DNA from: an uncultured Candidatus Saccharibacteria bacterium
GTDB lineage: Bacteria; Patescibacteriota; Saccharimonadia; Saccharimonadales; Saccharimonadaceae
NCBI GenBank assembly: GCA_947304135.1
Contig: CAMYZZ010000008.1
Span: 1 to 34,068 of the forward strand
Direction of reading: 5' to 3'
Length of the DNA stretch: 34,068 nt
Part shown: positions 26,920 to 34,068 of the stretch, piece after piece
Position numbering within the stretch: the first letter of the stretch is position 1
Layout: every line of letters begins with the position of its first letter
Translations under genes and position numbers: made by a program
Notes under the pieces: generated by a model
Seen by the model: only the letters and a program-made list of their open reading frames with translations
The model's database searches: none
What the model was told of the DNA's origin: nothing

Positions 26920-27051
26920 AACCGGGGCCTGGCTAACATAAAAATTGCCGAACTGGTGAAGCCGTAAAAATTACAACACGCATGGTGTTGTAATTTTTAC
27001 TTGGCTTCAGCCTGGAAAATTCTTGCAATTTTTATGTTTAGCCACCCGGTT
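26920..27051 (-). repeat. Long nested hairpin downstream of the minus-strand surface protein gene
   Basis: AACCGGG...CCCGGTT outer pairs, GCAATTTTTATG / CATAAAAATTGC, GAAGCC/GGCTTC, inner perfect 16-bp GTAAAAATTACAACAC-gcatg-GTGTTGTAATTTTTAC. Confidence 0.85.
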
Positions 27052-27055
27052 CTTT

Positions 27056-27085
27056 AATGTCACACAACGTACATTGCGCGACATC
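27056..27085 (-). other. RNA-level hairpin in the 3' UTR of the minus-strand gene
   Basis: Minus-strand GATGTCGCGCAATG-TA-CGTTGTGTGACATT pairs along 14 positions only if G.U wobbles are allowed. Confidence 0.65.
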
Positions 27086-27105
27086 AGTATTCCGGAAAAG
27101 CTAGG

Positions 27106-28905
27106 TTAGCGAACAATACAAACCACATAGTTCGAGGCCGTTCGATTGCCGGTGTAGAAGAAGTAGGCGGCCGAGCTATAGACTTCGAGGCGCCAGGCGC
27201 CATCATCGCCCGAAGTAGACGACCAATAGTTGCCGTACCAGCCCGTAGTATTGTATATAGTACCGTCACTACCATAGGCGTTAATTAGAGATTGAAATTC
27301 AGATTGGGATGGAACGCCAGTATCGGAAGGACAAAGGGTCGCGGCGTTATCGAAGGTTGCGGTTCCTTGGCTGGTCTTAGTGTAGCAAGCTGTGGTGGTG
27401 CCAGTGGAGTTGGTTTTGAGCTTGATATATTGTATGCTGCCATAATAGAATGTGCCGCCAGTGCTGGCATTATTGCACATCTGCGCCAACGTCAACGCTG
27501 CTCCTGTAAAGCTCAGCGTGCCGCCACTCGTGGTACTGTTGTTTGTCACGGTAACAGTTTGTTGGCCGGTGTAGCTGGTGCCGGTGCCGTATCCGGAGCA
27601 GGTGTAGCCAGATGGGCAGGAGACTGCGCTTAGGTAGTATCCAGAGGACGGGGTAACGGTAACCGTATTGCTCCCACCATATGGCACGGAAATCGAATTT
27701 GCTCCAGAAGTTGTATGAGTGTTAGAAACCGATACAGTAAACGTCCTAGCCGTACCAACAAAACCCAACGTTCCGCCGCCTGCTGTATTGTTATTTGTAA
27801 CAGTCACGGTTTGCTGTCCAGTCGCACTAGTTCCAGTAGAGTATCCCGTACAAGTATACCCAGATGGACAAGAAACAGAAGAAAGATAATGTCCCGTATT
27901 TGGCGTAACGGTAACCGTATTACTCCCACCATAAGGCACAGAGATTGAAGCTGAGCCAGAGGAAGTATTAGTGTTGGAGATTGTGATCGTATAGCTAGCA
28001 AGTTCCCACTCCGCCGTGAGTGTGGCGGAGCCAGTGTAATCGATGTCGCCTTGGACGGTGATTGTATCGCCTGGTTGGTAGGTAGAGGCTCCGTCAGAAT
28101 AGCCGGTGAAGTTGTACCCTGTGCGAGTTGGGGCGGCTGATGGAATAGTGAATGTATGCGAAGCAGAAACCTCGGAGGCAGTCATAGTTTCTGGAAGGCC
28201 AGATACACCTGTACCACCCGGCTCAAAATATAGCGAGTAATCGGTTGGGACGGGGTTGCCTACGGCAGAGAAAGTGAGTTGGTTCTTGTAAACACCAGAT
28301 GGTTTTTCTACGTTGACGTTCATACCAATGTAGACTGGAGTCTTAGTTCCGGCGGTTGGGGTGTCATGGGAACCTATCTGGGTTTGGACAGAGTTAGCTG
28401 GGACTGGGCTGTAGGTAGCGTCATCCAAGCTGTAGGCCCACTTGTTGGCATTGGTAGTGCCTGGAGCAGCAGTAGAGAGAGCGGATTTGGTAGTATCTGC
28501 TGCTACGGTTGGGATAGTGTAGCTAGTATTGGTTTGGTTAACTAGGTCTGTAGTATAGGTACTGGTAGAAGGGTTTTGGTAGCTAGAGTTCATGTAGAGC
28601 TTGTAGCCGGTCTTGTTAGCTGTACTTACTTCTACTTTGAAGTTATCTGTGACAAAGGTACCGGTTGGGGCGGCGGTGGCGGAGAGGTCGAGTTCGGTTA
28701 TTTCTGCGGTGGCGGCGCTGTTCAGGATGCGGATGGCGACGCCGTTGACGAGGTTGACGTTAACGTCTACGTTTTCTTCGGAAATGGTGGAGGCAGAGGG
28801 AATAAATAGGGAAAGTGCAGCCAAAAGACATAAAGGCACCCAAAGTACGAACGCCTTATGCGTCAATGGTTTATGTGTTTTGGTGCGCGACCTAAATATT
28901 CTCAT
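27106..28905 (-). CDS. Secreted surface protein with InlB B-like repeat, two ~80-aa tandem repeats and a C-terminal FISUMP/C-type-lectin-like domain
   Basis: Start moved from 28989 to ATG 28905-28903 with AAGGAGG SD (MRIFRSRTKTHKPLTHKAFVLWVPLCLLAALSLF); YSLYFEPGGTG...TYQPGDTITV...LTAEWE; repeats ISVPYGGSNTVTVTP...; C-term LCPSDTGVPSQSEFQSLINAYGS...WYGNYWSST...VVCIVR. Confidence 0.8.
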   Translation of the reverse strand: MRIFRSRTKTHKPLTHKAFVLWVPLCLLAALSLFIPSASTISEENVDVNVNLVNGVAIRILNSAATAEITELDLSATAAPTGTFVTDNFKVEVSTANKTGYKLYMNSSYQNPSTSTYTTDLVNQTNTSYTIPTVAADTTKSALSTAAPGTTNANKWAYSLDDATYSPVPANSVQTQIGSHDTPTAGTKTPVYIGMNVNVEKPSGVYKNQLTFSAVGNPVPTDYSLYFEPGGTGVSGLPETMTASEVSASHTFTIPSAAPTRTGYNFTGYSDGASTYQPGDTITVQGDIDYTGSATLTAEWELASYTITISNTNTSSGSASISVPYGGSNTVTVTPNTGHYLSSVSCPSGYTCTGYSTGTSATGQQTVTVTNNNTAGGGTLGFVGTARTFTVSVSNTHTTSGANSISVPYGGSNTVTVTPSSGYYLSAVSCPSGYTCSGYGTGTSYTGQQTVTVTNNSTTSGGTLSFTGAALTLAQMCNNASTGGTFYYGSIQYIKLKTNSTGTTTACYTKTSQGTATFDNAATLCPSDTGVPSQSEFQSLINAYGSDGTIYNTTGWYGNYWSSTSGDDGAWRLEVYSSAAYFFYTGNRTASNYVVCIVR

Positions 28906-28941
28906 TTGCCTCCTTCTATCTAGGTGCAGTCGCAAATAAAA

Positions 28942-29088
28942 TAGCGACCACATGTGTGTTCGCCAGAACATACCCAGAAGCCATTCCAAAAGAACGCACT
29001 AGGACAACATATGGTCGCTACTTTACGTTCTTTTTTCTAAAATGGCTTCCCAAACTAAAAAATTTCTGGGTACAAATTGTTCTGGCAA
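28942..29088 (-). promoter_or_regulatory. Structured 5' leader with segmented long hairpin and H-type pseudoknot potential
   Basis: Minus-strand RNA: GCCAGAACA/UGUUCUGGC, UACCCA/UGGGUA, GAAGCCAUU/AAUGGCUUC, AAAAGAACG/CGUUCUUUU, plus loop UAGCGACCAUAU pairing with downstream AUGUGGUCGCUA. Confidence 0.75.
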
Positions 29089-29092
29089 CCCC

Positions 29093-29101
29093 ATTATAAC
29101 A
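29093..29101 (-). promoter_or_regulatory. Extended -10 promoter TGTTATAAT of the minus-strand surface protein
   Basis: Minus-strand TGTTATAATGGGG; predicted TSS about 29086, the first base of the leader hairpin. Confidence 0.7.
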
Positions 29102-29161
29102 CAAGCATAATCAAAGCGCTAGATTTTTTAAGCAGAATTATATATAATAACCTTAAGCATT

Positions 29162-30073
29162 ATGAGTAACCGTGTAATGATTGTCGGAACAGGAAACGTA
29201 GGCGCCAGCCTAGGTTTTTGTTTAGTAAATCAACGCACTGCTATTTCCGAGCTAATTTTGACAGATATTAATGCTGACGACGCCGAGGGCGAAGCCATGG
29301 ATCTTCGCGACACACTCGCCGTTTCTCCTGCCTACATGAAAATCTGCTCCGGCACGTATCAAGATGCCAAGGATTGCGATATTATCGTCATCACCGCCGG
29401 CGCCCCACAAAAACCCGGCGAAACCCGCATGGACCTACTCAAGAAAAATTCCGAGATACTAAAAGATATGATTTCCCAGATCATGGCCGCAGGGTTTGAC
29501 GGCATTATTATCATGGTGACAAATCCAATGGACATCATGACTTATCTCGCGATGCAATATTCTGGGCTTCCACCAGAAAAAGTCATCGGCTCTGGTACCA
29601 TTCTAGATTCCGCCAGGCTTCGTTTTAAAATTTCCGAGGAACTCGGTGTCTCGCCAAAATCTGTCCACGCTTTCCAAGTTGGCGAACATGGCGACACAGA
29701 GTTTGCCCTTTGGTCTGCTGCAACTCTTGGTGGCTTGCCACTAGAAAAGTTGCTCAAAAAAGCAAGGCGCCAAGAAATAGAAGATTACGCCCGCAACGAA
29801 GCTTACGAAATCATCAGCAAAAAAGGCGCCACATATTACGGTATCGGCGCCTGCGTTGCCAAACTTATCAACTGTATCTTGGGAGACGAGCGCCGCATCT
29901 TGCCGATCTCGAGCTACGATAGCTATTCTGACGTATATTATGGTTTTCCAGCTATTGTCGGCCGCGAAGGGGTCATCAAAAAACTCGATCTAGACCTTCC
30001 AGAAAAAGAAGGCATCGCCCTTCAAAAATCCATCAATGCCTTAAAATCCGCTATCCGCGCAGTTCAAAAATAA
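29162..30073 (+). CDS. L-lactate/malate dehydrogenase
   Basis: VMIVGTGNVGASLGF, DCDIIVITAGAPQKPGETRMDLL, VTNPMD, GSGTILDSARLRF, VGEHGDTEF. Confidence 0.92.
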   Translation: MSNRVMIVGTGNVGASLGFCLVNQRTAISELILTDINADDAEGEAMDLRDTLAVSPAYMKICSGTYQDAKDCDIIVITAGAPQKPGETRMDLLKKNSEILKDMISQIMAAGFDGIIIMVTNPMDIMTYLAMQYSGLPPEKVIGSGTILDSARLRFKISEELGVSPKSVHAFQVGEHGDTEFALWSAATLGGLPLEKLLKKARRQEIEDYARNEAYEIISKKGATYYGIGACVAKLINCILGDERRILPISSYDSYSDVYYGFPAIVGREGVIKKLDLDLPEKEGIALQKSINALKSAIRAVQK

Positions 30074-30106
30074 AGTCGCTAAGTATTCGCGTGCTATAAT
30101 CTATAT

Positions 30107-32134
30107 ATGAAACATATTTTATCTCGGTTTTTTATTGCATTAACTATACTTCTTATACCTATTATGGCTCCACTGGCAGTTTCTGCCAAAACATCCACCT
30201 CGTCGGCCTCAACTAATGATTTTTATTTCAAAGACGCTACCTTTGATTATTATCTAGAAAAGACGGACACTGGCTCCAAAATGCACGTCAAAGAAGTTTT
30301 GACCGCCGTGTTCCCGGAAGCCAACCAAAATCATGGCATCACTCGCGCTATCCCGTTTTCTAATATGGATGGCAAAAATATCACCGTAGAAAGTAAAGAC
30401 GCACTAAACCTCACCGTCAAAAGGAACGGCGCTGACGAGCCTGTCGCAAAAGTCGAAAAAGACGAAGACGAATATATTATATATGTCGGCAAAAGCTCCG
30501 AATATGTCCATGGCGAACAAGTCTATACATTAGAATATGATTTTTACAATGTAATTACCGAGTTTGATAAATCTGGCGTGAACATCAGCGGAGAGCACTC
30601 AAACAATGTTGATTTCCAAGAGCTATACTGGGACACCAACGGCACTGGCTGGAGCCAGGAGTTTGACAAACTCACTGCAAATCTACATCTCCCAGCCGAC
30701 ATCGCCAAAAATCTCCGCTCCGGCACATCTTGCTATGTTGGCTACTATGGTCAGCACGGTGCCTCTCGCTGTACTATCACTTCAAACGACGAGTCCACCT
30801 ATAGCCCAGCTGCCAACCAATCGACCACCACAATAGATACTGGCATCAAAGCCGCCGAGGTAGTCCTCACATTCGAGACAGAAAATCTTGCCGCCAGAGA
30901 AAACCTGACCTTTGCAGTAGATTTTAACGCCGGCACATTTATTGTCCCAGATCTACCAAAAGATTACACCTTGGTTGTTGCGACAGTGGTCTGTATCGCT
31001 ATTTGTGCTACCATCCTGTTCTTTGTCATCCGTCATTATCTTAAAAATGGCTACGAAAAGCGCAAGTTTTATAAGTCACTATTTATTGCGCCACAATATG
31101 CACCAGAAAAATCTTATCACGTTGCCGAGGCCAACATGCTCTGCATGAGCCGGACCGAGAATTCTTATGTGGCAACCCTGCTTGAGCTTGCTACCTCCAA
31201 AAAAGTCAGCATCATAAAAGGTGAGCCAACCAAGGTTTTGAAAAAAGACACGTGGTCGCTCAAAATCAACTCCACCAAAGATCTATCCGACAGTCAAACA
31301 GACCTATTAAAGATTCTGAATGGCGGCAAATCTATCGAAGGCGTCGACGAAATCCAAATCAAAAAATATACTGCCACATCCACCCTCGCATCGCTTTCTC
31401 GCCGCTATCTTTCTGACGCAACCGACAAGCTCAAAAAACTCGGCCTTTTTGAAGATAAAACCAAAGCAGTCAAAAATTCCAATGCGGTTCTCGCCATCAT
31501 CTTTGCGGTAATAATCTTTATCTTTGTCTGGCCCAGCGCAATATTTGCCATTTTTGGTACTGCAGCAAAATTCATTGCCTCCGCGTTTGGCTCCGGCTAT
31601 GGTGAGATGGTTGGCGCAGACATCCTGCCGTTTATTATTGGAGTAATAGCTATCGGCACTATCGTTATTACGACTACAGTTTCTACTACAAATAGTAAAT
31701 ACAAAAAATATACTGAGAAAGGCCTCAAATCCGCCGCCTACCTAGAAGGCCTCAAACTCTACATCAAGATGGCTGAAGCCGAGCGTATCAAGTTCCTCCA
31801 ATCCGTCAAAGGCGCAGATGTCAGTGAAAAGGGAATTGTCAAACTCTACGAGACGCTCTTGCCATACGCTGCACTCTTTGGCCTAGAAGATAGCTGGATG
31901 GACGAGTTTAATAAATATTGTAAAGAAATCAACTATTCACCAGACTGGTATAGTGGCGACGAATTCCTCACTGGCTACATGCTTGGCAACATGGTCAGCC
32001 ACGTCAACCACACGGTTTCTAGCAGTACATCCTATAGCAACTCCAGCTCCGGCGGCTCCTCGTTTAGCTCCGGCGGCGGTGGTGGTGGCTTCTCCGGCGG
32101 AGGCGGAGGCGGCGGCGGTGGCGGCGGCTGGTAG
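30107..32134 (+). CDS. DUF2207 domain membrane protein with glycine-rich tail
   Basis: Signal peptide, DFYFKDATFDYYLEKTDTGSKMHVKE..., TM segments, C-term SSGGSSFSSGGGGGGFSGGGGGGGGGGGW. Confidence 0.88.
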   Translation: MKHILSRFFIALTILLIPIMAPLAVSAKTSTSSASTNDFYFKDATFDYYLEKTDTGSKMHVKEVLTAVFPEANQNHGITRAIPFSNMDGKNITVESKDALNLTVKRNGADEPVAKVEKDEDEYIIYVGKSSEYVHGEQVYTLEYDFYNVITEFDKSGVNISGEHSNNVDFQELYWDTNGTGWSQEFDKLTANLHLPADIAKNLRSGTSCYVGYYGQHGASRCTITSNDESTYSPAANQSTTTIDTGIKAAEVVLTFETENLAARENLTFAVDFNAGTFIVPDLPKDYTLVVATVVCIAICATILFFVIRHYLKNGYEKRKFYKSLFIAPQYAPEKSYHVAEANMLCMSRTENSYVATLLELATSKKVSIIKGEPTKVLKKDTWSLKINSTKDLSDSQTDLLKILNGGKSIEGVDEIQIKKYTATSTLASLSRRYLSDATDKLKKLGLFEDKTKAVKNSNAVLAIIFAVIIFIFVWPSAIFAIFGTAAKFIASAFGSGYGEMVGADILPFIIGVIAIGTIVITTTVSTTNSKYKKYTEKGLKSAAYLEGLKLYIKMAEAERIKFLQSVKGADVSEKGIVKLYETLLPYAALFGLEDSWMDEFNKYCKEINYSPDWYSGDEFLTGYMLGNMVSHVNHTVSSSTSYSNSSSGGSSFSSGGGGGGFSGGGGGGGGGGGW

Positions 32135-32199
32135 TCGCTACTGTTATAGAAAAGACTTGGCTGAATTTTCCACCAGATATGGTATAATAGAAGTCAACT

Positions 32200-33444
32200 A
32201 TGCTAGATATAAATTTTATTCGTCAAAACCTCGCCGAGGTCAAAAAATCCACGGCCGAGAAGGGTTACAAAACCGATATTGACGCCGTCCTCAAAATGGA
32301 TGACGAGAGAAAAGAAATCCAAAAGAAAGTAGAGGCACTCCGTACTGAACGTAACAGCATCGCTGCCCAGATGAAAGGCGGCAAACCAGCTCCAGAACTT
32401 ATCGAAAAAGGCAAGAGTATCAAGCAGGAACTCTCCACTCTAGAATCCGAACTCTCCGAGAAAGAGTCTCTTGTAAATAATGCACTCAAAACCATTCCAA
32501 ATGTCATCTTTGACGACGTCCCACTTGGTGGCGAAGAATGTTCTGTGGAGGTCAAAAAATGGGGAAAGAATAAAGAGAAGGGCACAGACCATCTTGATCT
32601 TGCCACTTCCCGCGATTGGGTTGATTTTGAACGTGGCGCCAAAGTTGCCGGTGCTAAGTTCTATTATCTAAAGAATGAGCTTGCACTCCTAGAAAACGCC
32701 CTTTTGCAATTTGGTATGAAAAAGGTTTTGGAGCATGGCTTTTCTTATATGACCACGCCAGACCTCGTTTCTTCCCGCGTGTTAGAGGGTACTGGTTTTG
32801 CCCCAAGGAGCAGTGAACAATCCGACGAATATTTCATCGAGGGCGAAGACCTAGCTCTTATCGCCACTGCCGAAATGGCTATCACCGGTTATCATATGGA
32901 CGAGATTATCGACGAAGCCAAATTGCCACTACTATATGCTGGCTACTCTGCTTGCTTTAGGAAAGAAGCTGGCGCCTATGGCAAATACACTCGCGGCCTT
33001 TTCCGCGTTCATCAGTTTAATAAACTAGAGATGTATATCTTTTGTCTCCCAGAACAAAGCAAAGAGATGCACGAAAAAATCCTCGGCATCGAAGAAGAAA
33101 TCTGGCAAGAACTTGGCATCCCATATCATGTTATCAATATTGCCGCCGGAGATCTCGGCGCTCCAGCCGCCAAAAAGTACGATCTAGAATATTGGTCTCC
33201 AGTCAACCAAAAATACCAAGAGCTAACCAGCTGTTCCAACTGTACCGATTTCCAAGCTCGCTCCGTCAACGTCCGCGTCAGGAGAAAAGATGGCAAGGTC
33301 GAATTCGTCCACACCTTAAACGGCACTGCGATTTCGCTTGCACGCGCCATGGTCGCCGTGCTAGAAAATTACGGCACAGAGGATGGTAAGCTAAAGGTCC
33401 CTGAAGCTTTGAAGCCTTATCTTGGCAATAGAGACGAACTCTAG
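32200..33444 (+). CDS. serS: Seryl-tRNA synthetase
   Basis: MLDINFIRQNLAEVKKS, TAEMAITGYH, YSACFRKEAGAYGKYTRGLFRVHQFNKLE, LNGTAISLARAMVAVLENYG. Confidence 0.95.
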   Translation: MLDINFIRQNLAEVKKSTAEKGYKTDIDAVLKMDDERKEIQKKVEALRTERNSIAAQMKGGKPAPELIEKGKSIKQELSTLESELSEKESLVNNALKTIPNVIFDDVPLGGEECSVEVKKWGKNKEKGTDHLDLATSRDWVDFERGAKVAGAKFYYLKNELALLENALLQFGMKKVLEHGFSYMTTPDLVSSRVLEGTGFAPRSSEQSDEYFIEGEDLALIATAEMAITGYHMDEIIDEAKLPLLYAGYSACFRKEAGAYGKYTRGLFRVHQFNKLEMYIFCLPEQSKEMHEKILGIEEEIWQELGIPYHVINIAAGDLGAPAAKKYDLEYWSPVNQKYQELTSCSNCTDFQARSVNVRVRRKDGKVEFVHTLNGTAISLARAMVAVLENYGTEDGKLKVPEALKPYLGNRDEL

Positions 33445-33468
33445 TATAATTGAGAGCAAAGGAGTGTT

Positions 33469-33828
33469 ATGATTGATAAAATCGAAATTACTGGCAACAA
33501 GTATAAGGTCGAAGAGAGCTTCAAAAAGTATGCCACAAAACGCATCGGCAAACTAGACCGTTATCTCCCACGTGGCTACAAGAAAGATGTTATCGCCAAG
33601 ATTGTCGTCACAGAAGTCGACCGTTCTCATGGCAACAAATACGAAATTTCCGCCGCCATGGAAATCCCAGGTGGCAAAGTCCTTGCCGCCAAAGACGAGT
33701 CATCCAACGTCTATGCCGGCGTCGATATTATAGAAGCTAAGCTCATGGGCCAAATCCGCCGTTTCAAATTAGAATCCACTCCACATCTACGTAAAAACAA
33801 GCTAAAATCATTATTTAAGAGAGGTTAA
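33469..33828 (+). CDS. hpf: Ribosome hibernation promoting factor (HPF/RaiA family)
   Basis: KIEITGNKYKVEESFKKYATKRIGKLDRYLP...; SD AAAGGAG. Confidence 0.88.
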   Translation: MIDKIEITGNKYKVEESFKKYATKRIGKLDRYLPRGYKKDVIAKIVVTEVDRSHGNKYEISAAMEIPGGKVLAAKDESSNVYAGVDIIEAKLMGQIRRFKLESTPHLRKNKLKSLFKRG

Positions 33829-33829
33829 A

Positions 33830-34068
33830 ATGCCAAAGTCCGCCAAAGTTCCAGAGAAGACCGCAAAGTCTGTCAAAGTCAAAACCAAAAAAGAAAAGAA
33901 GCCTACAGATAAACTTGCCGACAAAACCGCAATGACTAAATTCCTGCAGGGAATTTTTGGCGATGCGCAGAAAAAGACCTTGAAGCGCCTCTACAAGCGC
34001 GTCCTCGAAATCAACAAGCTCGAGCCAAAATACGAGGCCATGAGCAAAAAAGAACTCGCCGAACAGAC
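33830..34068 (+). CDS. secA: Preprotein translocase SecA, N-terminal portion (runs off window), with Lys-rich N-terminal extension
   Basis: Manual translation MPKSAKVPEKTAKSVKVKTKKEKKPTDKLADKTAMTKFLQGIFGDAQKKTLKRLYKRVLEINKLEPKYEAMSKKELAEQ. Confidence 0.85.
   Translation, partial: MPKSAKVPEKTAKSVKVKTKKEKKPTDKLADKTAMTKFLQGIFGDAQKKTLKRLYKRVLEINKLEPKYEAMSKKELAEQ

Noticed and set aside
26920-27051. tRNA or rRNA gene
   Set aside because: A single long hairpin with no cloverleaf, T-arm or anticodon arm consensus.
28906-28989. N-terminal extension of the minus-strand surface protein (MEWLLGMFWRTHMWS...)
   Set aside because: ATG at 28905 has a strong AAGGAGG and begins a proper signal peptide; the extension overlaps the structured leader.
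32041-32134. Triplet/GGC microsatellite as a novel repeat
   Set aside because: Codes for the Gly-rich tail commonly found in DUF2207 proteins.

Overview
The window looks like a chromosome segment from a candidate-phylum (Saccharibacteria/Patescibacteria-like) bacterium; this lineage guess rests on gene content and style only. Positions 1-3.2 kb are accessory: a truncated Eco31I/Alw26I-like restriction endonuclease, small ORFs, a coiled-coil protein with duplicated DGLGHGH motifs, and two relics of the same gene 3' end. Positions 3.2-7.3 kb hold a divergent cluster: radical SAM plus methyltransferase on minus; methyltransferase, SPOUT methylase and a flavoprotein/class II aldolase fusion on plus. 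From 7.4 to 34 kb there is a large VWA/Cna-B surface protein, an ABC exporter, an RNA m5U methyltransferase, GpsA-like, UvrD-like helicase-nuclease, Dus, a CaCA antiporter, Frr, RseP, CPBP protease, ProRS, GreA, LysRS, a minus-strand surface protein, LDH/MDH, DUF2207, SerRS, HPF and the SecA N-terminus. The strongest unusual signals are: (1) a 108-nt, 36-codon element inserted twice in frame in one methyltransferase gene, with locus-specific flanks that extend its terminal inverted repeat; (2) a structured, pseudoknot-capable 5' leader of the minus-strand surface protein gene; (3) strand-specific (G.U-compatible) and very long hairpins downstream of that gene; (4) the tail of dus duplicated in tandem and inverted into a long hairpin; (5) widespread TGnTATAAT promoters 6-7 nt from the start codon, implying leaderless mRNAs.
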